This document shows positions 49,380 through 62,100 of a DNA stretch of 64,000 bases, piece after piece. A model generated the notes under the pieces. It searched no databases, had not been told where the DNA came from, and worked only from the letters and a program-made list of their open reading frames with translations. The DNA comes from Apostichopus japonicus (taxonomy: Eukaryota; Echinodermata; Holothuroidea; Aspidochirotida; Stichopodidae). The stretch spans positions 2,269,714 to 2,333,713 of the forward strand of contig NC_092567.1 in the NCBI RefSeq assembly GCF_037975245.1, written 5' to 3'. Each line of letters begins with the position of its first letter. The first letter of the stretch is position 1. The translations under genes were made by a program, and so were the position numbers.

Positions 49380-50100
49380 CACCAGGAATGTTGAAATTAG
49401 ACAAGAAGTTGGCGGATTTGATATGAGAGAATGGAGTATTACATTTATATAATTAAGTGCTTAGACACGATTGAGGTGTTGGTTATGATATGTAATATTT
49501 CATAACTTGGTCTGAACATGACACAGAGGTACACAATGTATAAATGAGCACCTTTATCTGCCTCGATTTATTTTAATTCCTCTCCTGACTCGCGAACAGC
49601 GAGGATATAGTCTCATGATGAAAATGAAGCTTGCATACGAAGACATGCCTAGATTAGTGAAACTATCTTTCACCTTTTCACACCTCTGCCCCCCCCCCCC
49701 TCCAACGTCTCTCATCTCTATTTTATACGCTCATTTCAAAGAAAGTGAATGACTTGTAGATTTGAGGCCTAAGTTAGCGCTGAGGAAGTATCGCACATGA
49801 AATGTGTAGCATTCGTTCATTTTGCTCTGTTCTGAGTTACTGTGTACCTGCAGTGTTAGAACACACTTAAGTCCATGCAAACATATATGCAATCGTCGTG
49901 TAATGTTTACTTGTAACGGCGATAAAAATCTGAATATATATCACGCTACTCACAATATGTATATAGCCTTCCGTCACTCGATATTTACATAACAAACAAA
50001 CAGTTTACTATATCACTGATATAGTTATATGTTTATACTTTGATCCTGTATGCATATACGTATGCAAACACATAAACTACATATAATAACGAGGGGGTTC
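49380..50100. repeat. duplicated block Y, copy 1 (left part)
   Basis: Shares with 59415-59880 the words ACCA-GAATGTTGAAA, AGACAAG, TTAAG-GCT-A and CGATTGAGG, then CCTGCAGTG, CACTCGATATTTACA and ATATCACTGAT, all in the same order up to the hairpin array. Diverged and non-coding. Confidence 0.5.
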
Positions 50101-50114
50101 CCTAATTATAACAG

Positions 50115-50695
50115 GGTTCTCTCTCGAAGACCGATGTCTAATTACAGTACGGAGCTCAATATGCAACAGCTCCCTAATTATAGCAGGGAGATATCTCAGT
50201 AACAGCTCCCTAATTATAGCAGGTAGCTCTTCTCAGTAACAGCTTCCTAATTATAGCAGGGAGCTATTCTCAGTGACAGCTCCATAATTATAGCAGGGAG
50301 CTCTATATGTAACAGCTCCCTAATTATACCAGGGAGCTCTATATGTAACAGCTCCTCAATTATAGCAGGTAGCTCTTCCCAGGGGCAACTCCCTAATTAT
50401 AGCAGGGAGCTCTTCTCAGTGACAGCTTCCTAATTATAGCAGGGAGCTATTCTCAGTGACAGCTCCCTAATTATAGCAGGGAGCTCTATATGTAACAGCT
50501 CCCTAATTATACCAGGGAGCTCTATATGTAACAGCTCCTCAATTATAGCAGGTAGCTCTTCCCAGGGACAACTCCCTTATTATAGCAGGGAGCTATTCTC
50601 AGTGACAGCTTCCTAATTATAGCAGGGAGCTCTTCTCAGTGACAGCTCCCTAATTATAGCAGGGAGCTCTATATGTAACAGCTCCCTGATTATGA
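50115..50695 (+). repeat. hairpin-unit tandem array 1
   Basis: About 15 units of 30-40 bp, each with AGCTCCCT-AATTATAGC-AGGGAGCT, an 8-bp stem around a 9-nt loop, joined by CTTCTCAGTGAC or CTATATGTAAC linkers. A higher-order period of 183 bp is visible (units at 50241 and 50424 begin the same series). A related array lies at 59980-60850. Confidence 0.85.
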
Positions 50696-51639
50696 TTAAT
50701 TAATTACAATTATGATATACATTCATTATATATTATGACAGATCAAGTTATACCAAAGAACTCAGTGACAGCTACCTTCTCTTCATTCCGTGACTGTTCC
50801 TTGCAAGGTATGAAGCAACACAGACAGTACATTGTATGGCCCGATAGTCATGTACTACAGCTCTCTGCAGGGTCATAGACAGCTACGCGTGCGCAGGATT
50901 TCAAAAGTGGAGGACATATTCAAACTTGCCCATTGATGGATTAAGTTAGGAACCTGAACCATTCCAAAAAGGACTAGATGTGAACCAAAGATTTCATAAA
51001 TGAGAGGATGATGCCCCGTGGTCATTCAAGCCGACTATCACGTAGCGGGTCTAGGGTCCAACCACCCTCCCCACCCCCAATAAAAGTTCAGACGTCAATT
51101 GGTGCATTTTGAGGCGTATTTAGAATATAAATGTCATCCATATAAGTAGTTCTAAGCGCAAGGCTTTGCTAATACATATTTTTTAAGGTTGAAAAAGAGA
51201 CTGATTACTGTAGCAGTGGTGTAATTATGCACCGGCTGAACGCCACAACAATTCCGTGAAGGACGATGGGCGGTCGACCACCCTTCCCCCTCCCCCTACC
51301 CCTCCCCCTTTGGCTTGCCATTGTTTGTAGAGAATATACCATACACAAGGGTTATCGTTAACTGTCGTTGCTTAATATATAATAATAATAATGAACCGTA
51401 CTTATATTGTTGACAATTGTTTACGACAGATTTTCTTAGTTAGTATTGCTTGCCTATACAAGCTATATTATGTGGTCTGACCGAATGACGTCATATTTGC
51501 CTACTGTGTATGTAATGGGTCAAAATGCTGACTGGAAATTGAATAAAACAATCGTCCCAACCTTAAACTTAAATGACTTCTCACATCACTTTACAATAGC
51601 AAGCCTAAAAAGAGTCTATAGGTAGGGATTGCTAGGGTG

Positions 51640-52170
51640 TAATGGACCTTCCTTCAGAAGCAATCACTCGATTTATAAAGGGATTTAATTGGTTTTCTTG
51701 GTGGTGTCCGACATAAATGGTACTGCTATGGTTGAATCTATTTTTCCTGATTAATAACCAATTTTACTCTGCAGAACAAGGTATTTACGTTTTCTTTTTC
51801 TTTTAAAGAATTCCTCAAGCGGCTGAGTGACCAATATATTAGTGAACTTTGTATGATGTATGGGCCAGCGACTGTATAATTCGGTTATGTCTATGACTTA
51901 TACCCAACCATTCATAATTCATGTTCGCCTTTACATACAGAACATTTACGCGAAAGGTAATTTAAACCATAATTCACTGAATAAGATGTATTTATACCCT
52001 CTCATGTGTATGTATCTGGTTGAAGATTATTCATGAGATGCTATATTGTTTACTGTTTAAAACTTAAAATCCTCTTTTTCTTTGTTTTTCATTCCCAGCC
52101 ATTTTTTCGTTGTTCATTTATACTTGTATAATAATGCTTTATATATAATATAATACATTGCTAGACTCCA
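51640..52170 (+). repeat. duplicated block X, copy at 52 kb
   Basis: The left part (51640-51800) matches 58909-59080 (CTAGGGTGTAATGG, CTGGTTAATAAC-like words, CAAGGTATT). The right part (51808-52170) matches 32990-33330. It is thus the bridge showing the 33-kb and 59-kb copies belong to one duplicated unit. Confidence 0.55.
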
Positions 52171-52447
52171 GCTGAACTTAAACGAGTGAGTTATTGTTGT
52201 TTTGTTTGTACATTGCATTTATACTTACACTATTAAACTAAGGATGTTGTAGTACTACTCCGTATGTAAAGTACTGGTTAGAATTGTAATCAAAACCACG
52301 CTACCTATTAGTTTGGTATCTCGGTACATGTTATCACGAAGCAATGTCTCAGAAAACAGTGTGTGTTAACTAACCCTCCTCTTCCTGGGGTCTGGAACGA
52401 CTTGTCTGTTTGTTTGATGTTGTTAGTATTTACATACGCTTTCTAGT

Positions 52448-53522
52448 CACTTCGCCCAACAACCATTTCGCCCAACTGCCATTTCGCCCAACCAGCCTGG
52501 TCATTTCGTCCAACCAGTCTGGTCATTTCGCCCAACCAGCATGGTCATTTCGCCCAACCATCATAGTCATTTCGCCCAACCTTATTTTTACTAATATTCA
52601 GTCAGAATAACATTACTTTTTCTATTCCACTAGTTCAATTTGATTTATTTTGGGTTAGGTTAGGCCTACTTCGTAATAGGTAAATAAAAAAGTGAGGTCC
52701 GCTCGATATCGATCGGAGTCTGAGCAGTTATTTCGGGTATAATGGGAGGATTACACTACTTTAGGCGTTTACGCATACAATGGAAGTTATATTATTATAC
52801 AAACACAGGGGAATCGGTCTTCATAAAAACCTATCAAACGTAACCCCTAAAACACTGATCCATCCTACTGACTACCAATTCCCGAACGTTTCCTTATTAA
52901 ATTGAAGAAAAAAATATAGATAAAACCCGTCCGTAATATTGAATTACTATATTTAATCATTGTAACCACTTTATCAATGTAACCACATATGTAATCAATT
53001 TAACCACGACTTCAAGTTTCCTTAATACTCGGTTCGTATCCCATAACGTTAACAATTCCCGAACGTTTACTATATCAAACCTATCAAACCTAACCCCTAA
53101 AACACTGATCCATCCTCAAGATTCCTTAATATTCGGTTCGTATCCTGTAACGTTAAAAATTCCCGAACGTTTCTTTACTAAAGTTATACAAAGTAAAGGA
53201 CTTCAAGTTTCCTTAATATTCCAACGTTTACTATCAAACCTAACCCCTAACACACTGATCAATCCTCAAGTTTCCTTAATATTCGGTTCGTATCCTGTAA
53301 CGTTAACAATTCCCGAACGTTTCCTTTTGAAATATCATATTTAATCAAGGTTGGGCGAAATGACCAGACTGGTTGGGCGAAATGACCAGGCTGGTTGGGC
53401 GAAATGACTAGGCTGGTTGGGCGAAATGACCAGGCTGGTTGGGCGAAATGACCAGGCTGGTTGGGCGAAATGGTAAGGTTGGGCGAAATGGCAGTTGGGC
53501 GAAATGGTTGTTGGGCGAAGTG
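52448..53522. mobile_element. element with long repetitive terminal palindromes
   Basis: The left end is CACTTCGCCCAACAACC followed by about six units like CATTTCGCCCAACCAGCCTG. The right end is the inverse (GGTTGTTGGGCGAAGTG) with about eight units. The outer 46 bp are perfect inverted repeats. The interior (52850-53340) has its own tandem repeats sharing TTCCCGAACGTTTCC and TTCGGTTCGTATCC. No transposase and no clear target duplication. Foldback-like. Confidence 0.75.
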
Positions 53523-53934
53523 TCCTGCTTCCTTACATACAATGCGCTAGTTGTACACAGTTTCCATAGTACAAAGTAAGCCTATATTTCACTCGATATA
53601 CGATGAAAAACGTGACCCACTACATGGAACCACACATGGAGTCACATATATTGTGGAATTACTAGGGATGGGATGGTGATGGGGGCGTGATGGTTAAAGA
53701 CGGTGTTTGTTCTATCTTTCCTTACATTCAGTGCATAGCCATGTACACGCAGTAGTTTAATATCATGGAATTGGATTGCGTTGAAGACGGAGTGTTCTTG
53801 TGACGTGAATTAGTATAATAACACAAAGGTGATATTCGTTGTACCGAATGACTAAATACCTGGAGTGTCAAAGGGAGGTGTATGAGTCGGAAGGGGAGGC
53901 CGGAGGGAAGAAGAGGGAGGGGGGGGATCATCAC

Positions 53935-54832
53935 CTGTGGCGGCGGAACCGGGGGGCTTGGGGGGGGGGGGGCTCAGCCCCCCAATGAAAAAGTTGAGGG
54001 GGCAAATGCATGATAAGCCCCCCAATATTTACCATATTTTTCAATGCATACTTGTTACCCATTTGTTGACATTAAGAAATGCTTTCTGTTTTTTCTTATG
54101 ACATTTATTTAAGTATTGCATTTAATTGCAAGTAGCAAGGGGGTAGGAACCGGGGGGCTGGGGGGCGCCATCCCCCTAGTGAAACATGTGGGGGGGCGGA
54201 AGTATCATTCCGCCCCCCCCCCGCTTCGCAAGTCAGAAAACCCCTTTTTCATTCCAAATGAGAAAAAAAATCTCATTTGGAGCACCAAATTGCATCTAAG
54301 GCCTGGTGAAAATACAAAATTAAGTTTACAAAATGGAGTGGGTGTTAAAGTGTGCTATATTGCACCAAATTGCATCTGAGGTTACCTGGAAATGCAAAAA
54401 ATTCCAAAGGGGAGGGGGACACCCCCTCCCCTTAGACCCCTCCCCCAGGCCGGCCATCAGTCTTCAGCCCCCCACTCAAAAGTACCTTCCTACGCCACTG
54501 GCAAGTAGTAATTTACTACACTCAAAAACGTCTTTGCGAGTACACTACGAGTAATAGCTACTCTCTTAAAACACCATCGAATATACAGATTACAATGTTT
54601 TTACAGATTTTTACGTGCAATCTGAGAAATTGCAGGCTTGAGACCCATATTTTAGGGCTAGGTATTCGCAGCATAAAACAATCGGGAAGTGCCGTTTCCG
54701 ACCATCTGGGGTTTTGAAAAACCCCAAATTTTCTTGTACGCTCCGCGCCAACCAATGGTGGCGCTCCGCTTAGACAGTCTCCACACATTAGCCCCCCCCC
54801 CCCCCAATAATTTTCCCGTTCCGCCGCGCCTG
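53935..54832. mobile_element. TIR element with ATCATCAC duplication
   Basis: Ends CTGTGGCGGCGGAACCGG and CCGTTCCGCCGCGCCTG are imperfect inverted repeats. ATCATCAC is duplicated exactly at 53927-53934 and 54833-54840. It carries the shared core on the minus strand (54680-54775) and a nested element at 54136-54500. Non-coding. Confidence 0.85.
54136..54500. mobile_element. nested TIR element with GCAAGTAG duplication
   Basis: Starts CAAGGGGGTAGGAACC and ends CCTTCCTACGCCACTG. GCAAGTAG is duplicated at 54128-54135 and 54501-54508. Its left half matches 41048-41245. 365 bp, non-coding. Confidence 0.85.
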
Positions 54833-54840
54833 ATCATCAC

Positions 54841-56283
54841 ATCTTCCTTAGTTCACTTGTTAGATGAAGACATTCTTCAGTGTCGAGGACACCAGGTTTT
54901 TTCGAGATAATCGTCAAAACTTCATGAGAAACGTTACAATTTCTATAAAGCGTGGAAAGTTGCGATATCAGTCTAAATTGTTCTATAAGAAAAATTAAAT
55001 ATCAGAAATAAAACCACAAAATGTCAAGATATAAAATCGTTTTTTTTTCGAAAATAATAGTCAATAGTCGAGGTATAAGCAGGGTTAATTCGACCAAGAA
55101 TGTTTTAAAAAAAATTCCGGGATCAATGTTCCTTCTGAGCAACCCTCAGATATTATATTGCGTACTTGGTAATAACAGTCGGAGCGGATGTTAACACCTG
55201 GTACAGATAAAACCAACAGAAAAAAGGAAACCTAGGCAATAATGTTTCATACTATAATGTTTATCTCTATTCCAGTTTCGATAATTTCAAGGGGTGGCAG
55301 ACAAATATTTGAGGGCCTATTGCCGTATAGACCCTTCTGCTCCTCCCCTGCCCTCCATTATGATACAAGATTAGTCTCTGTACAGAGTAAGTAAATCTTT
55401 GATTTTGTAATAACATTATATTTGCGTATTAAGAGAGTAAAAGTACACCGGTTTTACACTGAAGTTCAGTTACTGCCCAGTGTATATGACTGGGGGTGGC
55501 AGACAAATACTTGAGGGCCTGTCCCCCTCCCCTAGCTACCCCTCTACTCCTGCCCTCCATAACGGTACAATATTACTTCAGTTGCTGCCCAGTGTATATG
55601 ACTACTCTTGTAGAAAAGAGTAGCCTCCATAGCATTGTAACAAGAGCTCACTGAAACACGTCATTCACAGGACCCGAAGCACTTGATAAAGATGCCTCGT
55701 TGGGCATCGGTTGTTGATTATCATTAGGCTTACGTCTAGAATGACTATATAAGCTGCTGTTATACGCTTGACATGAGCGAAAGACTTGTGACTTGACAAA
55801 CATTGGCTTGATGAAAACACTGTGATAAACTCAGCTCAAGGTTCAGCTAACAGTAAAATTAAATCAATAACGTGTCATCCATAGTAACGAGATTATAAAT
55901 TATTAAAGCAATAGATGTTTTCATTCGTATTAAGCAGTGATTTCCATAAAAGAAAACGAAACGCATTTCACTTGTTACATATCAGAACGTGAGAAAAGGG
56001 GACTTTTCAAATAACAGGGCTTTCCGTTCTTTAAATGCTGTTTGTTTTTACTTCTTAATATGAATATATTTATTTTCGTATCTATCTTTCGTTTTCATAA
56101 CTAACTATATTAATACTAACATATGTTCACATCTAACCTACCTTTCGTATTCAGGAACATGCTTGCCTATTGTTATCGCTATTTACTTATCCTGTACCAC
56201 AAACTAAATATATAACGTACTTTACTACCGTTGTACGACAGTCACTGTTTACACAACAAACAAATATAATGATCGTGTACAAA
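54841..56283. other. no gene seen
   Basis: AT-rich sequence with two diverged copies of a short segment (GGGGTGGCAGACAAATA near 55293 and 55493, each followed by a CTCC-rich stretch). No splice-bounded open frame. Confidence 0.4.
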
Positions 56284-56384
56284 TAAGTTGGCCTGACGTT
56301 TCGATCTTAGCAGGATCGTAATGATCACTTGTCATTTAGCCTCTGAAGTAGATCCTGCTAGGATCAAAACGTCAGGCCAACTTA
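56284..56384. repeat. inverted repeat with 34-bp arms
   Basis: The left arm TAAGTTGGCCTGACGTTTCG... and right arm ...CGTCAGGCCAACTTA face each other across about 33 bp and share GATCCTGCTA/TAGCAGGATC. It may be a tiny MITE or a structured non-coding element. Confidence 0.7.
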
Positions 56385-56570
56385 CTTTTACATATTCTCT
56401 TACACAGGCTCTCTAGTGGATAAGCAGTTTGGTGACAGTTTATTTTAATTTAAATATAAAGATCATAAGAAGTTTGCCCCGTGGTATCGTATAATTGTTT
56501 CATATTTAGGTGATATTATCCTTATTACGATACATGACTGTACTGTATATCTTTATAGATTGAAGATAAG

Positions 56571-56771
56571 ATGATTCAGTTTCATTACGTTTTAAATTAT
56601 CATGTTTTTAAAAGATGGATAACGAAGATGCAATTTTTTTCTCACTGTGAAAAGAGGGAAAAATTCTATATGAGTCCCGATGAACTTTATAGAGCAGCTT
56701 TGAAGGGCAATCAAGAGAAAAATGTATTGTCCCTAATAAATTGGCCTTTTCTAAAACAGATAACAAAATAA
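56571..56771 (+). CDS. 66-codon open frame, doubtful
   Basis: Starts MIQFHYVLNYHVFKRWITKM and ends in a segment SPDELYRAALKGNQEKNVLS before LINWPFLKQ. The AALKGNxEKVxxLI shape is reminiscent of an ankyrin repeat. An acceptor-like TATATCTTTATAG lies just upstream. Single, short, AT-rich, no partner exon, so it may be chance. Confidence 0.2.
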   Translation: MIQFHYVLNYHVFKRWITKMQFFSHCEKREKFYMSPDELYRAALKGNQEKNVLSLINWPFLKQITK

Positions 56772-56799
56772 TATTCCGGAGCTAACAGCATCCATTAGT

Positions 56800-58904
56800 T
56801 TTATTTTGTTCATCTTAACGGCAAATGATACTAACTTGATACATCCCAGCAGCATAGGTCACATACACGGATGTCGTGTATTGAAGGTAAATGTTACATC
56901 CAGTCTGCAATATGTAATAACATCTACAAATAACTAGAACAACTGTATACAAATACGTGTCATTGTGGTGCGCGATGAAGGCGAAATTTAGTTTGCTGTA
57001 ATTGATATTCAATGGATGGGTCTTTGTAACCATATTGTATTTAAGAAAGACTCACGTATTTTCCGGACGTGACAGAGAATACCTTGTCCTGGACACTGAT
57101 TGGTCAACTTGAATAACATGTTAACGTCATAGAAATTGAACAAGGAAGAAAGCTGACACAGTTTATCGCCGTCTGTTTAAGCAGTATAGCCTTGAAAAAA
57201 TAGAGGGCGCTTTGTAGTGTACGGCAAAAGGCCAGATCATTTGTTAGTCTTTACATATACATATTGTGCATTCGACTTTGAAACTGAATTTGATTTTACC
57301 CGCTTTTTCTGAAAGAGAAGGCGTACTTTGCGCAACAGAGACATGTTATGGTGACCATAGTGGTAAGTACTATACTCCTGGCTTTTTCTCGCATCTATAA
57401 TGACTCGAGTAAGTGGAGTGTTTGTGCAACTTTTAATGTCTGGAAAGTGTCATTTCTGGTATCTGAGAGGCATATGGCAAACATCTGTCTTGTTTTTATT
57501 ATTTTAGTGCTCCACTCAAATAGTGACATAGCCTAGTTGTCCCTAAAAAAATGCCGTGTAAAGGCAACCCTCTTCCCCATCCCCTTCCACACACCTTGTT
57601 TTGTGTAATATTTCCATATTAGTCTGTGCATGCAGTTATTAGTTTAATGTTAACGTTGCAAAGTCGGTAGTAGCCTAGTTTTCTATTATTGAATTGTTAG
57701 TGGTAAGCCCACGACATCATAACCATCATCCCATGTTATTCTGGCATGTGGATCTGTCATTAGGGATACAGTTTTAAGTAAAATGAGGTGTTAACATTTT
57801 TAAAATTAGGCTTTAGTTATATCGCATCCGAAAGCCGCCGTGGCCGGTCTAGGGCTTAGGCTAACTATATCCAGGGTCCAGTGAATAACAACATCAGCTG
57901 AGCAGACGACACTAGTAAAGAAATTAGATTCCTATGTAATTGCTTCTATTATCGATACCTAAGAATAACTTGTAAAACTTACAGTCCACTGCCACATGTT
58001 TGGCACCCAAATGCGGCACACGATATCACCATTTCGAGTGATTTATGTCAACTTTATCACTTCAGTTATGTCAAAGACCTAGTGCTTGTATTACGCGCCA
58101 GTACTTTCTTGTCGTATAAGCAAAGCGCCACCAGTTGGATGGGTGGCTTCATTATATGTCGCATGACGCCATTCCCCTACTTCAATTTCTATGATCCTCG
58201 CCTAGTTAGCGAAAGTTAACGAACATACGGTGATTTACACCGAAGGCCTAATGCACAATTACTCTAACGAATACAATGTAGGTCCAGTCTCTCATTGCAC
58301 TATTACACACTCCGGGCGATTAAAAATTGCTTGTTCGGTTTCCTGGCCCTGGTTAATGATCCAAAACACGTAATATACGTACAGAGCAGCTAGCTCTGGC
58401 AACTAACTTTGACTGTGTAGTATATAATGCCATACCATTACGGGCTAGCTGTTCGTGCCCGAGATCACCAAATAACACCGAGTTGTTGTGCATAATACGA
58501 TTAACATTTGTTGCGTGCAATTTTTTTTTATTAACTCAAATGCGTTCAAATGTTACCTGTCTTGTTCAATTCGAGAAAAACGAACCAAAGTAGAGAATTT
58601 TACGTATTGTTTTGAAGAAGTATTCTACTCAATGGGATCATTTTTGTTTACGTGTGCCAGTGCAGAATTAACTGTTTGCCGAAACAATTCTTTGCAAATC
58701 TGGGTCTGGATTTTTTCCTGCGTAGCCAAGATGTGAATTTGAGATTGCTATGAAGAGTGTATGTTTAGCTGGCATTCACCAGCCAGACATGCGGATGGTG
58801 GAGCGGGCTTGTATTCCCAATATTGTAGCGCGCGTGCGCACTACAATAGCTAGAACGGTTGTAAATTCTGAATGAAATATCACCTTCTCCTCCCCTGTCT
58901 GGTA
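56800..58904. other. no gene seen
   Basis: Non-coding sequence without recognisable repeats or paired splice sites around open frames. Confidence 0.4.
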
Positions 58905-59880
58905 GAGATTTCTAGGGTGTAATGGCCCTTCTTTCAAAAGCCATCATTCGATTTCTAAATGGATTTTATTGTTTTGTTGGTCTTATACATATCTGGTACT
59001 GTCATGGTTGAATCTTAATTTGTTCATGGTTAATAACAACGTTTACATGACTCTGTAGATCAAGGTATTGAAGTTTCCTTTTTGGTTTAAATGCTTCGTC
59101 TTAAACTTAATATAAAAGATCGAGTATATTTTCATAACTTATTTATAATTTATAATAATAATAATACTAATAAAGTATAGTCTTTTTGTTATTGTATGCA
59201 TTTAATCCCATGTGTTAGGACGTACATTCACATTGTATCTTAGATATAATGGTAATGTTAAGTCTCATTCTTTATACATTTCAAATTTCATTTATCTTAT
59301 TAAAGGGAGAGTTTTTTAACCAGGGGTCTTTCGGCAACCCCACCCAACCTTCAATACCATTCTGCCTATAGGAAAAAATCAATTTAACCTAATATGTCAC
59401 AATTTTCCACAACAATTACACCAAGAATGTTGAAACCAGACAAGCACTTTGAGGATCTACGATAAAACATTACATAATTATAATTAAGAGCTGATAAACG
59501 ATTGAGGAATATGCACAAATGAGTGATATTCCAAGATTTGGTCTCTGCAAATGCAACCTGTATGTGTAATATATGCATTTCTTTTTTGTACCTGCAGTGG
59601 TAAAGAACATTTGAGTCAATACAAAGCTATATGTTATGTTCGTGGGAGAGGGGAATGGGTAAAATTATTTTCATATTTCCCTTGTAACGCCGATACAAAT
59701 GAGAATATTGATTTAAAACTCAAACATCACATCAATCATCGCGCACTAAAAGTCACTTATGTTACACAATTCATCGTATTTATTTAGCCTTCCAGAAACC
59801 ATCACTCGATATTTACAGTTTACCATATCACTGATCAGCTGATATTGTTAACTATTCATACTTTGATCCAGTACAATGCT
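58905..59880. repeat. duplicated blocks X and Y, copy 2 (before array 2)
   Basis: 58909-59080 corresponds to 51640-51800 and 59415-59880 to 49380-50050. In this copy X precedes Y, whereas at 49-52 kb Y precedes X, as expected for neighbouring units of a tandem duplication. Confidence 0.5.
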
Positions 59881-59979
59881 ATATTCGCGTCTTCTATACT
59901 TCAACGCAGCGAAAACAAAACATTGATCATGACGGGGGGAGGGGGGGGGGGGGCATTGTGTAACACCAATGACCTCTCT

Positions 59980-60850
59980 CCGTGACAGCTCCCTAATTAT
60001 ACCAGGGTGCACCCATTGTGACAGCTCCCTAATTATACAAGGGAATCTTTTTTTGTGACAGCTAATATTAATATCAGGGAGCTCTGTTTGTGACAGCTTC
60101 CTGATAATACCAGGGAGTTTTCTCTGTAACAGCTCCTTTATTATACCAGGAAGCCCACTTTTAGACAGCTCATATTAATTCTAGGGAGCTCTTTTGTTAC
60201 AGCTCCCTAAAAATACCAGGGATTACTCTCTGCACCAGCTGCCTAATTATACCCTGGACCTCTCTGTGACAGCTTCCTAATTATACCAGGGAACCGTCTT
60301 TTTGACAGCTCATATTAATTCTAGGGAGCTCTTTTGTTACAGCTCCCTAAAAATACCAGGGATTACTCTCTGCACCAGCTGCCTAATTATACCCTGGACC
60401 TCTCTGTGACAGCTCCCTAATTATATCAGGCAACCGTCTTTTTTACAGCCCATATTAATTCTAGGGAGCTTTGTATGTGACAGCTCTCAAATAATACAAG
60501 GGAATTATTTCTGTAACAGCTGCCTAATTATACGAAGGACCTCTCTGTGACAGCTCCCTAATTATACCAGAGAACCGTCTTTTTGACAGCTCATATTAAT
60601 TCTAGGGAGCTCTGTTTGTGACAGCTCTCAAATAATACCAGGGAACTCTTGCTGTAACAGCTGCCTAATTATACCAAGGACCTCTCTGAGACAGCTCCCT
60701 AATTTTACCAGGTAACCGTCTTTGTGACAGCTCCTATTAATATTAGGGAGCTATGTTTGTTACCGCTCCCTAACAACACCAGGGAGCTCCACCTCTCTCT
60801 CCACCTCTCTCTCTCTGTAAAAGCTGTCTAATTATAGCAGGGAGCTCTCT
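59980..60850 (+). repeat. hairpin-unit tandem array 2
   Basis: More than 20 diverged units with AGCTCCCTAATTATACCAGG and TAGGGAGCT. A higher-order period of about 140 bp is seen from GACAGCTCATATTAATTCTA starting near 60165, 60304 and 60585. The same basic unit as array 1 but a different higher-order pattern, so each array was amplified separately. Confidence 0.85.
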
Positions 60851-61704
60851 CGACGACAAAACATACCCTGTAAATTAATAGTGACATTTTGAAAATAAGA
60901 CGTTATGGACATACAACAGTGCCTTTATATTGTAAATTAACATTCACCATTGGTTGTATATAATAACAGGTGAATGCATTATAAACTGCATGACGCCAAT
61001 AATAATTTGTCTTTAATAGTGGGTATTATAAAACCTTTGCATGAATGCACAATTACAAGTTATCACCGTTCTGTATCAACAAACAATATTTGGGCACTGT
61101 TCAATTTGCATATTAATAAACTAGTGCTACCCAAATTATGCGGGTTATATTCTTGTTTGGTGATTTCTGTGTTGATTTATGCGCATCATGTTTCTAAATA
61201 ATTTAAAAGTTGGTAGAGTTACTTTATTTGATATCAAATAATGTGTTTACTGGTAAAAAACTGTTGTTGTTTGGGCTAAAATTATCGTCACAGTGTTCAC
61301 CTTTTCCCCAAATACACAAAGTCGGTATATGTAATTGACTTAGCTCTGAAGCACTTACTAAAACTAAACGTACAGTATAATAATAAGGTGTTCCCTTTCG
61401 AGGGGAATGGTGATACACACCCGACGGAGATCGCACAGTCAGTCTCTATGCAAGGTGACTATGGTTGAGAGCGGATCAGTCGTTCGGTAGTTTGGTTTTC
61501 GTGCCCAGGTTCTTTTCTTGGTGTTTTTACTTAGAAAAGTACACACACTGTGGCGTGTCGGTTTTAATTTACACTAAATGGGTTGGCCACTGAAATATTA
61601 ATTGCAATCGAAGTAAAACAATCGACAAACTTTGATAACAGTAGGAATCGTTAACAGGAGAGAAGATATTCCTTTACAGAATTAACTCTTACTTTTTGAT
61701 TCAC

Positions 61705-61940
61705 AGTTCTAATGTATTCGTTTAGGAACGGCGCACCGTTTTTCACGAACTTCTGTTAAATTGCGACTTAACGCAGGCATCCTGGCTGCCGGTATTCTAC
61801 TGTATGAATACGTTTTTGTAACAGTGTGTTGGTAACATAAACCTCTCGCTGTCAGTGGCATCTCCCTGCACCAGGCAACTATATCGGTGATAGCTACTTG
61901 CATGGCTTGAGGCAACACAGACACTACATTAGTATGGTTC
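61705..61940. repeat. duplicated block Y, copy 2 (after array 2)
   Basis: Its end (GTGATAGCTACTTGCATGGC, GCAACACAGACA-TACATT) matches 50780-50842, which likewise follows array 1. No gene supported. Confidence 0.45.
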
Positions 61941-61944
61941 CATC

Positions 61945-62100
61945 AGTGGAGCATATATGTTCCGAAGAGTAGGGGGGGGGGGTGGTATTAGTAGACTATC
62001 TAAGTGGAGCGCCACCATCAGTTGGCGCGGAGCGTACAAGAAAATTGTAGGCTTTACAAACTCCCCAGATGGCCGGAAACGGCCCCCGTAGTGTTTTAGG
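61945..62100 (+). repeat. repeat with shared core, ends unclear
   Basis: CAGTGGAGCATATATG, then a G-run at 61972, then the core at 61999-62095 (CTAAGTGGAGCGCCACCATC). The right end is not recognised. Confidence 0.5.

Noticed and set aside
50115-50695. CRISPR-like array
   Set aside because: Repeat units are contiguous and variable with short repeated linkers, not unique spacers, and the context is eukaryotic.
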